Source of the DNA: an uncultured Latescibacterota bacterium
Lineage (GTDB): Bacteria > Latescibacterota > UBA2968
Assembly: GCA_951812755.1 (NCBI GenBank)
Contig: OX638329.1
Coordinates: forward strand, 1,225,339-1,289,338
Length of the DNA: 64,000 bases
Direction: 5' to 3'
The stretch's first letter is position 1; each line of letters opens with the position of its first letter. The notes beneath the pieces were generated by a model. It made no database searches, was not told the DNA's origin, and worked only from the letters and a program-made list of their open reading frames with translations. Positions 44,389-53,868 of this stretch are shown here, piece by piece. The translations under genes were made by a program, and so were the position numbers.

Positions 44389-45351
44389 CTAAAAATCAAA
44401 AGCAACACTGAGGATATGCACCCGTTTATCAAAAACAGATTTAAAGAACTTGCTCGTATAATCTACCTTCAAACCTATACCATGAGTCTTAAGTAGCACG
44501 CCTATACCCAGGGTGTTGACACCAGAGATACTACCTGACCTTCTTCTTTGTCCTGTTCGCAGCGAAAATCCCAACATATTGTCTATAGCGGTCTGGTGTA
44601 TATATGTATATTCGATACCTATGTCCGTGTAGAAGCCATCATTATAATCGTTTGGATTATTCACATCCACGACCAGGTCCAGATTATGAGGCAAAAGACC
44701 AATATCCGTCAGCGCAATTAAATCAAGAAACACTCCCAGCCGCACATTCTTCGGAAGACCCCATTGCTCTGGCTCACCTAACCCGCTCGTGCTCAAGTTC
44801 TCCACGCCCATCGCGATCACCGTATTCCGTAATCCCGTGGCAAAATACGCGCCCAGATCAAAGGCAAAGACATTTTGCTCGCGATCCTCCCCGGGAGAAC
44901 GCCCACGGATCAGCTTGAGAGTGGTTCCCACCGAAATCCGATGGGTAATCATGCCTCCATAAGCCACGGAAATGGCGTAATCGCTGAATTTTTGTGTGGT
45001 ATTAAAATCGAGATTCATCGCAGAAAGTCCCAATGTCCCTATACGCGGCACACTTGCTGAAATGCCAGCTACGTAGTGCTTGAAACCACCTATCCAATCT
45101 ACATACGTAAAATACGCTTCCCGGTCTTCCATAAAAGCCAGTCCCGCGGGATTGTACAAAATAGCCTGTCCACTCCCGATCAAGCCTACCCCAGCCTCAC
45201 CCAAAGCTGTCATACGGGCATTGGTAGGCAACTTCAAAAAAGAGAACCCCGTCCCTGTTACCCTGTCTGACTCCTGGGCAACCCCCTCACCTGTCATTAG
45301 CCATATACACAGTATGCATAACCCAATTAGCGTATATCGTCTCATAGTCAT
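44389..45351 (-). CDS. PorV/UPF0164-like outer-membrane barrel protein (PorV1)
   Basis: ATG 45351 (MTMRRYTLIGLCILCIWLMTGEGVAQ) gives 320 residues with a signal peptide; codons further upstream belong to the preceding gene. It has NARMTALGEAGVGLIGSGQAILYNPAGLAF and barrel strands ending VHILSVAFDF. It is closest to PorV5 at 35233-36207, with long stretches of identical DNA (for example around the segment ENLSTSGLGEPEQWGLPKN). It lies 22 bases after the stop of family A gene A1 and before a family A relic. Confidence 0.85.
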   Translation of the reverse strand: MTMRRYTLIGLCILCIWLMTGEGVAQESDRVTGTGFSFLKLPTNARMTALGEAGVGLIGSGQAILYNPAGLAFMEDREAYFTYVDWIGGFKHYVAGISASVPRIGTLGLSAMNLDFNTTQKFSDYAISVAYGGMITHRISVGTTLKLIRGRSPGEDREQNVFAFDLGAYFATGLRNTVIAMGVENLSTSGLGEPEQWGLPKNVRLGVFLDLIALTDIGLLPHNLDLVVDVNNPNDYNDGFYTDIGIEYTYIHQTAIDNMLGFSLRTGQRRRSGSISGVNTLGIGVLLKTHGIGLKVDYTSKFFKSVFDKRVHILSVAFDF

Positions 45352-45373
45352 TACCTTTACCAGTATCGGATGA

Positions 45374-46798
45374 TTATCGAATAGCACTGATCCTGAATTC
45401 CAGAGCATGTGCGCCCTCTCCACCTGACCAGGTAATATGATCTCGCACTTCCAGACGCAGGCTCTTGCCCTTATGAGACCACCATGTGATACCGGCCCCG
45501 ACATTGAACAGACTCGTGCTTCCCTCCCTCACCAAGGCCGTATAGCCAACTGACAAAAAAGGAACGCCAGTATTCAGACGATGTTTTTTTATAAAATGAA
45601 AATTTCCATTTATCGAAAAAACACCAACTCCCCACTGCAATGCTTTAATTGGTGCGCCATACCCTGCCTCTATACTCGCGCTAAATTGCCCAGCTCCAAG
45701 CTCATATCCGGCAAAAACGTGACCAAAACTAATACTAAAATTTTCCTCATTCAAAATAACCGTACCAAGCGCGATACCCAAAAAGGGCCAAGCTCTCCGA
45801 TACTCTGTCGCAACAGCACCGCCAATCTCAACCCTTGACCTACCGCGGACAGAGTCTGAAATGATCAGTTTTTGAATCCGCTCCAATGCGATCCACTCTT
45901 CCAAAAACCGTTCGCCAATAATCAAATGCTCCGCATCAATCGCTTTGACATATCCTTTTATAGTATTCAGTCCCTCCCACACTCCTAACACCGAATCTCG
46001 CTCGCCCTTCCCATAAATAACCTCGACAAAATCACCGACTTCAACCGTGTTGCTATCAATCTCACCGGCTTCTAAAACAATCTCCGTCTGCAATCTCCGT
46101 GACCCGAAAAACGGGTCTGGTATCCCACTGACGTTACTCATCTCGTGGGTAGCATCTGGAATCGTCAACTTTTGGATGCGTTCTAACTCTATTTCTTTCT
46201 TCCAAAACCGTTCTCCTATGACCAACCGCTCTGCATCAATCGCTTGAATATATCCCCTTGCCGTATCCAGTCTCTCCCACCCTCCTGACACCGGATCCCG
46301 CTCGCCTCTCCCATAGATAATCTCGACATAGGCACCGGGTTTAACCGTGCCGCTATCAATCTCACCGGCTTCAAATTCTGCCCTTACTTCTCTTTTGGCC
46401 TGTTCTACCCTTGTCTTTGCCCCTTTTTTAGCCTGCTCTATTTCTCTTGCTTTCATATTCCGAATAAAACGATTCACCTCATTCATCTGTTTTGCCCTTA
46501 CAGTTGATTCGTCGCTCATGATTACTGACACAACTTTGTCGTATGCAATGGTCCTCTTACCCCTGAATCCTTCCTTCCGAATCGTAAATGAAGTTTCACT
46601 AGCCGCATCAATCCATCCCTTCTCCAACTTCTGTTCTCCATTACGATCATAATATGTGACTGCAACATAAGCATCTCCGACCAACGTATTGGCATTGACC
46701 TCCGCGCCTTGCAAGTATGTAGCTGCGTGGACAAGTGAGAGAGCCATCGCATTGAGCAGGAGATTTGTAATAACAAAGACTACAGTTACTTTTTTCAT
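45374..46798 (-). CDS. Family A exported protein with three modules and C-terminal barrel (A1)
   Basis: ATG 46798 (MKKVTVVFVITNLLLNAMALSLVHA) with GAAGGA upstream gives 474 residues. Module 1 is the NANTLVGDAYVAVTYYD type. A Lys/Glu/Arg-rich, coiled-coil-like linker follows (AREIEQAKKGAKTRVEQAKR). Two copies of the EIDS module come next (EIDSGTVKPGAYVEIIYG and EIDSNTVEVGDFVEVIYG). The last 150 residues look like a beta-barrel (FGHVFAGYELGAGQFSASIE). Family A therefore mixes modules with different C-termini. The 5' end is nearly identical to that of A2 at 49475. Confidence 0.75.
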   Translation of the reverse strand: MKKVTVVFVITNLLLNAMALSLVHAATYLQGAEVNANTLVGDAYVAVTYYDRNGEQKLEKGWIDAASETSFTIRKEGFRGKRTIAYDKVVSVIMSDESTVRAKQMNEVNRFIRNMKAREIEQAKKGAKTRVEQAKREVRAEFEAGEIDSGTVKPGAYVEIIYGRGERDPVSGGWERLDTARGYIQAIDAERLVIGERFWKKEIELERIQKLTIPDATHEMSNVSGIPDPFFGSRRLQTEIVLEAGEIDSNTVEVGDFVEVIYGKGERDSVLGVWEGLNTIKGYVKAIDAEHLIIGERFLEEWIALERIQKLIISDSVRGRSRVEIGGAVATEYRRAWPFLGIALGTVILNEENFSISFGHVFAGYELGAGQFSASIEAGYGAPIKALQWGVGVFSINGNFHFIKKHRLNTGVPFLSVGYTALVREGSTSLFNVGAGITWWSHKGKSLRLEVRDHITWSGGEGAHALEFRISAIR

Positions 46799-47283
46799 AA
46801 ATTTATCCTTCAGAATTTTTGGCATATACCTGCCCCAAATCCAAACGATTGTAGTGATTCGTACCATGAGTTTCCCTTTTCGGATCAGTGAACATCGCTC
46901 TAAAAATTGAAAGCAAGGCTGAGAATATGTACTTTAGAATTAACCGTGAAACCAAACCTTTCAGGAACCTCGCTATGATAATAAAATGCCTTGCGTGCGT
47001 AATCCATCTTTAGTGCCCAACCTCCGCTGGTCTTAAACTGCAAGCCCCCTCCCCAGGCGGTGGGATTTGTAGCACGCCAGTATCTTTGGGACCTTCGCCC
47101 TGCCCGTAGCGAGACACCCAGAGAGTAGTCTGTAGCCCGGTACAAATACGTATATTCAATGCCCATGTTCAGTTCAACAGGCCCATCGAAATTGGTCTGC
47201 GTATTCACACCCAGAACCAGATCCAGTGTATGCGGCAAGGACCTCATATCCATCAGTGACATCAAATCAATGAGCAGTCCCAG
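46691..47283. repeat. Recent tandem duplication, copy 1 (A1 5' end to PorV2 3' part)
   Basis: Matches 49368-49960 at constant offset 2677 without indels and with only a handful of substitutions. It covers the first codons and leader of the family A gene and the 3' third of the PorV gene. Confidence 0.85.
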
Positions 47284-47949
47284 ACGGATGACCTCCGAAA
47301 GTTCCAACGCCTCCGGCTCGCCTAACTCCCTCGCACTCAAGTTATGCACACTCAGCGACAGCACTAAATTTTGAAACCCCACGGAATACGCGCCCACATT
47401 AAAAAGAAAAAAATTGTGAACATATTTTTGAGTTGAATCTGGATATTCGTGAAAAAGACCATCTTGAAATTCATGAAAAATATCATTTTGAGCATATAGC
47501 ATGCCTGTTTTGGAATAGTCGTGATGCGCCAGCTTGACAGTGGCCCCCACCGCAATCCGGCGGGTAATATTGAACGCATAAGCCCCAGAAATAGCATATT
47601 CGCTCTCATTCTCATTCGTGTTATCGAAATTCACAGCAGAAAGCCCAAATGTCCCTATACGCGGCACATTTGCTGAAACACCAGCTACGTAGTTCTTGAT
47701 ACCACTAAACCAATTTACATACGTAAAATACGCTTCCCGACCTTCCATAAAAGCCAGCCCTGCGGGATTATAAAAAATGGCCTGCCCGCTCCCGATCAGT
47801 CCCACACCGGCATCACCCAAAGCCGCTGTGCGGCTATTGTTGGGAAAAACTAAAACGAGTGATCTAACCTGCTGGGCAAACCCCTCACCCGCCATGAGCC
47901 ATATACACAATGTGCATAGACCGCTCATAAAATATCGCCTCATAATCAT
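46900..47949 (-). CDS. PorV/UPF0164-like outer-membrane barrel protein (PorV2)
   Basis: The 349-residue product has a signal peptide (MIMRRYFMSGLCTLCIWLMAGEGFAQ), the NNSRTAALGDAGVGLIGSGQ and FYNPAGLAF hallmark, and barrel strands ending VHILSLAFNF. It carries an insert rich in Phe, Tyr and Asp around residues 145-175 (AQNDIFHEFQDGLFHEYPD). It is the intact version of the broken copy at 49577-50340. It lies between family A genes A2 (upstream) and A1 (downstream). Confidence 0.85.
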   Translation of the reverse strand: MIMRRYFMSGLCTLCIWLMAGEGFAQQVRSLVLVFPNNSRTAALGDAGVGLIGSGQAIFYNPAGLAFMEGREAYFTYVNWFSGIKNYVAGVSANVPRIGTFGLSAVNFDNTNENESEYAISGAYAFNITRRIAVGATVKLAHHDYSKTGMLYAQNDIFHEFQDGLFHEYPDSTQKYVHNFFLFNVGAYSVGFQNLVLSLSVHNLSARELGEPEALELSEVIRLGLLIDLMSLMDMRSLPHTLDLVLGVNTQTNFDGPVELNMGIEYTYLYRATDYSLGVSLRAGRRSQRYWRATNPTAWGGGLQFKTSGGWALKMDYARKAFYYHSEVPERFGFTVNSKVHILSLAFNF

Positions 47950-47987
47950 TCACCTTTCACGATTGATATTTGTCAAAAGAGCGACCA

Positions 47988-49475
47988 TCAGAAATTAAAC
48001 GTAAGCGTAGCGCGAAGCCCTTTTGTGGATGTGGGTGCTACGCTCAGGTTGAGGTGTTGCGGTGCCACTTCGACCCATTTGTCGGATTTTGTATTGTAGC
48101 CAATTAAAGTGAAAATAACGAAGATAAGTCCACACATAGCCCTCCCGCCTAATACAACTTCAAGACCAGCGAATTCTACCTCAGGATTGGCTTCCGCAAT
48201 GTTTCCCGCATGTTTAGCGCTGACTATGAATACAGCAAGTCCCGTTCCCAGTCCTGTCAACAGGCCCTTTCCCGTATTTCTCTGTCCAATGTTCACTTCA
48301 AAATTGGAGATCGAAGACACGGGCAATTCAAAAAATGTACCTCCTCTTTGGACAACCAGTGTGTCCGGTGTCATTTTGATGAGTGTGCCAACCACCTGCC
48401 CCTTCCAGATTGAAGGGGCCTGGACACGCACTTGGCACTTGGTATAGTATCCATTTTCAAGGTGTCTTTGGACCTGGTGTTTTGCTTTTTTCCATGCTTC
48501 AATACTCAGCGTGTATTGTGAGATAACGAGGGTATCAATGTCCTTGTATGCTATTGTTTTTAAAACACTCAATACACTCTCCTCCTGCACTCTAATCACA
48601 ATATGTACAGAGTCTTGCCTGGTAATTCTTCCAGTTACAGTCTCTTCTTCACCTTCTGATGTGTAAATAACATGGGCATACCACCCCTTTCTAATCTTTA
48701 AAAAATCAATCTGCTCACCTGACATGATCGTAATGGCCTTCAACTCTTCCTCTTTTTTTTGCTCTCCTATAAACCGATTCACCTCATTCATCTGCTTTAG
48801 CGTGTTTGATTCGTCGCTCATGAACACTGATAAGACTTTGTCGTAGGCAATCGTCTTTTTGTCCTTGATACCTCCACTCCGAATCGTGAACGAAGTTTCA
48901 CCAATCGCATCAATCCAACCCTTCTCCAATTTCTGTTTGCCTTTGCTATCGTAATATGTGACTGCAACATAAGCATCCCGAATTAGCGTATTGGCATTGA
49001 CCTCTACACCTTCCAGATATGTGGCTGCGTGGGCAGGTGTGGGAGCCTTCGTGTTGATCGGACTGAGCCATCGTATAACGTGATCTTCTGCCTTTGCTCC
49101 TTTTTTAGCCCGCTCTATGTCTCTTGCTTTCACATTCCGAATAAACCGATTTACCTCATTCATTTGTTTCGCTGACTCAGTTGATTCGTCGCTCATAATC
49201 ACCGACAGGACATTTTCATAAGCAATGGTCTTCTTTCCAAAAAGTGCTCCACTCCGAATGGTGAACGAAGTTTCACCAACCGCATCAATCCATCCCTTTA
49301 CCAATTTTTGTTCTCCATTGCTATCGTAATAAGTAACTGCAACGTAGGCATCTTGCGTCAGTGTATTGGCATTGACCTCCGCGCCTTGCAAGTATGTAGC
49401 TGCGTGGACAAGTGAGAGAGCCATCGCATTGAGCAGGAGATTTGTAATAACAAAGACTACAGTTACTTTTTTCAT
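47988..49475 (-). CDS. Family A exported protein with four modules, apparent fusion of two genes (A2)
   Basis: ATG 49475 (MKKVTVVFVITNLLLNAMALS) gives 495 residues. Modules 1 and 2 are both of the NANTL-x-DAYVAVTYYD type. Between them (about residues 135-150) lies APTPAHAATYLEG, which looks like the end of a family A signal peptide and now sits inside the protein. Module 3 is the IRKGWYAHVIYTSEGE type and module 4 the VRVQAPSIWKGQVVGTLIKM type. The C-terminus is STKGLRATLTFNF. This suggests fusion of two tandem genes. Confidence 0.78.
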   Translation of the reverse strand: MKKVTVVFVITNLLLNAMALSLVHAATYLQGAEVNANTLTQDAYVAVTYYDSNGEQKLVKGWIDAVGETSFTIRSGALFGKKTIAYENVLSVIMSDESTESAKQMNEVNRFIRNVKARDIERAKKGAKAEDHVIRWLSPINTKAPTPAHAATYLEGVEVNANTLIRDAYVAVTYYDSKGKQKLEKGWIDAIGETSFTIRSGGIKDKKTIAYDKVLSVFMSDESNTLKQMNEVNRFIGEQKKEEELKAITIMSGEQIDFLKIRKGWYAHVIYTSEGEEETVTGRITRQDSVHIVIRVQEESVLSVLKTIAYKDIDTLVISQYTLSIEAWKKAKHQVQRHLENGYYTKCQVRVQAPSIWKGQVVGTLIKMTPDTLVVQRGGTFFELPVSSISNFEVNIGQRNTGKGLLTGLGTGLAVFIVSAKHAGNIAEANPEVEFAGLEVVLGGRAMCGLIFVIFTLIGYNTKSDKWVEVAPQHLNLSVAPTSTKGLRATLTFNF

Positions 49476-49960
49476 AAATTTATCCTTCAGAATTTTTGGC
49501 ATATACCTGCCCCAAATCCAAACGATTGTAGTGATTCGTACCATGAGTTTCCCTTTTCGGATCAGTGAACATCGCTCTAAAAATTGAAAGCAAGGCTGAG
49601 AATATGTACTTTAGAATTAACCGTGAAACCAAACCTTTCAGGAACCTCGCTATGATAATAAAATGCCTTGCGTGCGTAATCCATCTTTAGTGCCCAACCT
49701 CCGCTGGTCTTAAACTGCAAGCCCCCTCCCCAGGCGGTGGGATTTGCCGCACGCCAGTATCTTTGGGACCTTCGCCCTGCCCGTAGCGAGACACCCAGAG
49801 AGTAGTTTGTAGCCCGGTACAAATACGTATATTCGACGCCCATGTTCAGTTCAACAGGCCCATCGAAATTGGTCTGCGTATTCACACCCAGAACCAGATC
49901 CAGTGTATGCGGCAAGGACCTCATATCCATCAGTGACATCAAATCAATGAGCAGTCCCAG
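49368..49960. repeat. Recent tandem duplication, copy 2
   Basis: Partner of 46691-47283, offset 2677. It covers the 5' end of A2 and the 3' end of the broken PorV copy. Confidence 0.85.
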
Positions 49961-50340
49961 ATTGAACGCATAAGCCCGGAAATAGCATATTCGCTCTCAT
50001 TCTCATTCGTGTTATCGAAATTCACAGCAGAAAACCCAAATGTCCCTATACGCGGCACATTTGCTGAAACACCAGCTACGTAGTTCTTGATACCACTAAA
50101 CCAATTTACATACGTAAAATACGCTTCCCGACCTTCCATAAAAGCCAGCCCTGCGGGATTGTAAAAAATGGCCTGCCCGCTCCCGATCAGTCCCACACCG
50201 GCATCACCCAAAGCCGCTGTGCGGCTATTGTTGGGAAAAACTAAAACGAGTGATCTAACCTGCTGGGCAAACCCCTCACCCGCCATGAGCCATATACACA
50301 ATGTGCATAGCCCAATTAGCGTATATCGCTTCATAATCAT
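49577..50340 (-). pseudogene. Broken PorV-like gene (copy of PorV2 with internal deletion)
   Basis: The 5' part (from 50340) keeps the signal peptide and YNPAG region but runs out of frame after NESEYAISG. The 3' part (from 49942) keeps the last 120 residues. Compared with PorV2, bases equivalent to 47284-47568 (285 bases) are missing at 49960/49961, and one further base is lost just upstream (AGCCCGG for AGCCCCAG), which shifts the frame. Flanks are almost identical to PorV2, so the decay is recent. Confidence 0.88.
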
Positions 50341-50378
50341 TCACCTTTCACAATCGGTATTTGTCAAAAGAGCGACCA

Positions 50379-51464
50379 TCAGAAATTAAACGTAAGCGCA
50401 GCGCGAAGCCCTTTTGTGGATGTGGGTGCAACGCTTAGGTTGAGGATCTGGGGCGGCACCTTGACCCATTTGTCGGATTTTGTTGTGGCACCAATAAGAG
50501 TGGAGAGAACACAAATAGGTATAGATATATATACTAAAACAAAGAATAATGCTATGCCCCCCGAAGGGTCGTCAGGAGTGTCAAGATCAAGACCTGTATA
50601 TGCGGCCCCAAAAATCCCAGCTCCAACACCAAGGCCAATAGCCATTCCTTTCCCCAGGTTTCTATGCTGTCCAATGTTGACTTCAAAATTGGAGATCGAA
50701 GACACGGGCACTTGAAAAAATGTACCTCCTCTTGAGATAACCAGTGTGTCCGGTGTCATTTTGACGAGTCTGCCAACCACCCGATCCTTCCAGATTGAAG
50801 AGGCCTGGACACGCACTTTGGTATTGTCTTTATTTTTCAGGTGTCTTTGGACCCGCTGTTTTGCATTTTTCCATGCTTCGATACTCTGCGCGTGTTGCGA
50901 CATAACGAGGGTATCAATGTCCTTGTATGCTATTGTTTTCGAAATGCTGAATGGCACTCTAATCACAATATGCACAGAGTCATGCCTGGTAATTCTTCCA
51001 TTTACAGTCTCTTTTTCACCTTCTGATGATGTGTAAATAACATGGGCATACCATCCCTTCCTAATCTTTGAAAGATCAATCTGCCCGCGAGATATGACCG
51101 TGACGACTTCCAGAAATTGTATTCCCATATTCCGAATAAATCGATTCACCTCATTCATCTGCTTTAGCGTGTTTGATTCGTCGCTCATGACCACTGATAT
51201 TACTTTATCGTAAGAAATAGTCTTCTTGTCCTTAATACCTCCACTCCGAATCGTGAACGAAGTTTCACCAACCGCATCAATCCACCCCTTCTCCAATTTC
51301 TGTTTGCCTTTGCTATCGTAATATGTGACTGCAACGTAAGCATCTCGAACCAACGTATTGGCATTGATCTTTGTACTGTGCAAGTATGTGGCTGCGTGTG
51401 CGAGTGTGGGCATCATCGCATTGAGCAGAATTGCCATAACCATAACAACAGCGACTGTTTTCAT
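50379..51464 (-). CDS. Family A exported protein with three modules (A3)
   Basis: ATG 51464 (MKTVAVVMVMAILLNAMMPTLAHA) has AAAGGAGAG upstream; 361 residues. Modules: INANTLVRDAYVAVTYYD type, IRKGWYAHVIYTSSEGE type and VRVQASSIWKDRVVGRLVKM type. A hydrophobic glycine-rich helix pair and the family ending STKGLRAALTFNF follow. It is essentially A2 without the extra first module. Upstream lies PorV4 and downstream the broken PorV copy. Confidence 0.77.
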   Translation of the reverse strand: MKTVAVVMVMAILLNAMMPTLAHAATYLHSTKINANTLVRDAYVAVTYYDSKGKQKLEKGWIDAVGETSFTIRSGGIKDKKTISYDKVISVVMSDESNTLKQMNEVNRFIRNMGIQFLEVVTVISRGQIDLSKIRKGWYAHVIYTSSEGEKETVNGRITRHDSVHIVIRVPFSISKTIAYKDIDTLVMSQHAQSIEAWKNAKQRVQRHLKNKDNTKVRVQASSIWKDRVVGRLVKMTPDTLVISRGGTFFQVPVSSISNFEVNIGQHRNLGKGMAIGLGVGAGIFGAAYTGLDLDTPDDPSGGIALFFVLVYISIPICVLSTLIGATTKSDKWVKVPPQILNLSVAPTSTKGLRAALTFNF

Positions 51465-51554
51465 CGGTCTCTCCTTTATGTGTAGGTATAGAACCGAACG
51501 ATTGTCCGAGCTTGTTGAGGGACCTTTCCATGAATATCTGAACTTATTTTTGAT

Positions 51555-52406
51555 CTAAAAAACGAATGCCATACTGACAATGTGCTGGTCTGGGTAAGCA
51601 GTCACGGGCGCGTAATCCACCCTTATGCCACGTCCACCTTCCGTCTCGAATTTCAGCCCAACCCCCCAGGTCGTATCACTTAAACCTATGCCATATATTG
51701 ATTGCACTCCTCCACGCAACGCGATTTCCAACGCATAGCTTGATAGCAGGTATCTGTACTGATACTCAATGCCCAGATTCGTCCAGAAACCTCTGTCATC
51801 ATTGATATAATCGTTCACATCTACAGCAAGGTCCAGATAGTGCGACAAAGACTCCGGCTCCAACAACGACATCAAGTCGAAGAACAACCCAGCACGAAGT
51901 TTAACATGTCCAAAACCTGTCCGCCTCACATTCTCCACGCCTGCTGCAACAATTGTATTCCGCAACCCGGTCACGAAATATGTACCCAGATCAAAATAGT
52001 CGATCTTCAAATCTCCCGAAGCAAACAGACGGAGAGTCGCTCCCACCGCAAGTCGGTCAGCGACCATGACCCCATATCCGCTGGAGATGGTATAGTCACT
52101 TGAAGAAAAACCGTAATTGAATGCGGAAAGTCCGAAAGTCCCTATGCCTGTGTTCCCCGCAACACCAGCTATGTATTCCCTGCGATTATACTCTCTATCC
52201 ACAAATGTGAAATATGCCTCCCAACCATCCATAAAAGCCAATCCTGCTGGATTGTACTGAATGGCCTGCCCGCTCCCAATCAAGCCTATGCCCGCACCAG
52301 CCAAAGCTGTTTTTCGAGCATTCAGCCCCCGTGCAAATCCCTCACCAGCCATCAATCCCATACACAGTGTGTATAGCCCTATCAGAAAATATCGTCTCAT
52401 AATCAT
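51555..52406 (-). CDS. PorV/UPF0164-like outer-membrane barrel protein (PorV4)
   Basis: The 283-residue product has a signal peptide (MIMRRYFLIGLYTLCMGLMAGEGFA). It has NARKTALAGAGIGLIGSGQAIQYNPAGLAF and barrel strands ending QHIVSMAFVF. It is the most divergent and shortest PorV-type copy in the window, so the array holds both old and recent duplicates. It sits 38 bases after the stop of family A gene A4. Confidence 0.83.
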   Translation of the reverse strand: MIMRRYFLIGLYTLCMGLMAGEGFARGLNARKTALAGAGIGLIGSGQAIQYNPAGLAFMDGWEAYFTFVDREYNRREYIAGVAGNTGIGTFGLSAFNYGFSSSDYTISSGYGVMVADRLAVGATLRLFASGDLKIDYFDLGTYFVTGLRNTIVAAGVENVRRTGFGHVKLRAGLFFDLMSLLEPESLSHYLDLAVDVNDYINDDRGFWTNLGIEYQYRYLLSSYALEIALRGGVQSIYGIGLSDTTWGVGLKFETEGGRGIRVDYAPVTAYPDQHIVSMAFVF

Positions 52407-52443
52407 TTACCTTTCACGATTGGTATTTGTCAAAAGAGCGGGT

Positions 52444-53868
52444 TCAGAAATTAAACGTAAGCGCGGCGCGAAGCCCTTTTGTAGATGTGGGTGCAAAGCT
52501 CAGGTTGAGGCGTTGAGGCGGCACTTCGATCCATTTGTCTGATTTAGTCATCGCGCCAGAGAAAGTGAAAATAACGAAGATAAGTCCACCCATAACCATC
52601 CCACCTAATGCAGTTGCAAGAGCATCGAGAGAATCATCAGAAGTAGTTTCGTCAATGTGTTCCGCCCGTCGGAAGAAGACCGCGACTACAGCAAGGCCCG
52701 TTCCCAGTCCTATTAACAGGCCCTTGCCTGTATTTCTATACTGTCCAAGGCTGACTTCAAGATTGGAGATCGAAGACAGAGGCACTTGAAAAAAAGTACG
52801 CCCTCCTTGAATAACAAGTGTGTCTTCTGTTACTTCGACCAGCTTGCCAACTATCCTTCTTTTTGAAACAGAAGGCGCTTTGAAACGCACTTTGGTATTG
52901 TATTTCGCACCGCTTTCTCGATACCTTTCGATATCTCGCCACTGTTTGGCAACAATGAGTGTATCAATGTCATCATAAGCGATTGTGCTGGTTGTCATCC
53001 GATCCCGTCTATCTTTTATTCTCCCTATCCTACCCTTGATCACCGGGCGGACCGATATGCGAAATACATCTTTATCTAAAATCCATCCGGATATAGTTTT
53101 TTTTGCATCTTCGGATGTATAAACAACATGGGCATACCATCCTTTCGTGATTCTTGAAGGATCAATCTGTCCGCGTGACATAATCGTGACAGTCTGTTCG
53201 CGTAATTTTTGTATAGCCTGTCCTGCATTTTTCCACCCCGCAATGTCTTGCTGGTATTTCGCAACAGCGAGTATATCAATATCACTGTATGCTATTTTCC
53301 TGTATCTCCCAGATCTATACTTAGTCTCTTGGATCATAAGATGCTCTGAATCTTTGTCGGTAATCTTTCCAACCGCGATTTTTTTCTTTTTATCTTCGGA
53401 TGTATAGACGACATGGGCATACAGCCCCTTTGCAATTTTTGATAAATCAATCTGTCCGCGAGTCATGACTGTGACAGTCTCTGCCCATTGTATGGCCTGT
53501 TGTGTATCGCCCATAGTCCGAATAAACCGATTCACCTCATTCATCTGCTTTGCTGGCACAGTTGATTCTTCGCTCATGGCCACTGACAGCACTTTATCGT
53601 AGGCAATGGTCTTCTTGTCCCTGAATCCTCCTTCTCGGATTGTGAACGAAGTTTCACCAATCGCATCAATCCATCCCTTCGCCGTTTTTTTCTGGCCGTT
53701 GTGATCGCGATAGATGACTTGCACATAAGCATCTCGGACCAGCGTATGGGCACTGATCTCTGCCAGGTCTATGGCTGCGTGTGCGAGTATGGGCATCATC
53801 ACATTGAGCAAGAGAGCTGTCGTGACCAGGATGGCGATGGCTCTACTCGCGTTGTATTCGACATACAT
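52444..53868 (-). CDS. Family A exported protein with four modules (A4)
   Basis: ATG 53868 (MYVEYNASRAIAILVTTALLLNVMMPILAHA) has AAGGAG 6 bases upstream; 474 residues. Modules: ISAHTLVRDAYVQVIYRD; IAKGLYAHVVYTSEDK; ITKGWYAHVVYTSEDA (two copies of the same type); and VRFKAPSVSKRRIVGKLVEV. It ends STKGLRAALTFNF. It is the first gene of the long codirectional run down to 35.2 kb and shares its leader with A6. The N-terminus is nearly that of A6 (MHAEYNASRAIAILV). Confidence 0.77.
   Translation of the reverse strand: MYVEYNASRAIAILVTTALLLNVMMPILAHAAIDLAEISAHTLVRDAYVQVIYRDHNGQKKTAKGWIDAIGETSFTIREGGFRDKKTIAYDKVLSVAMSEESTVPAKQMNEVNRFIRTMGDTQQAIQWAETVTVMTRGQIDLSKIAKGLYAHVVYTSEDKKKKIAVGKITDKDSEHLMIQETKYRSGRYRKIAYSDIDILAVAKYQQDIAGWKNAGQAIQKLREQTVTIMSRGQIDPSRITKGWYAHVVYTSEDAKKTISGWILDKDVFRISVRPVIKGRIGRIKDRRDRMTTSTIAYDDIDTLIVAKQWRDIERYRESGAKYNTKVRFKAPSVSKRRIVGKLVEVTEDTLVIQGGRTFFQVPLSSISNLEVSLGQYRNTGKGLLIGLGTGLAVVAVFFRRAEHIDETTSDDSLDALATALGGMVMGGLIFVIFTFSGAMTKSDKWIEVPPQRLNLSFAPTSTKGLRAALTFNF

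Noticed and set aside
35233..53868. A complete type IX secretion system
   Set aside because: Only PorV/UPF0164-like barrels are present; no sov/sprA, porU, porK/L/M/N or recognisable type IX C-terminal domain is in the window.
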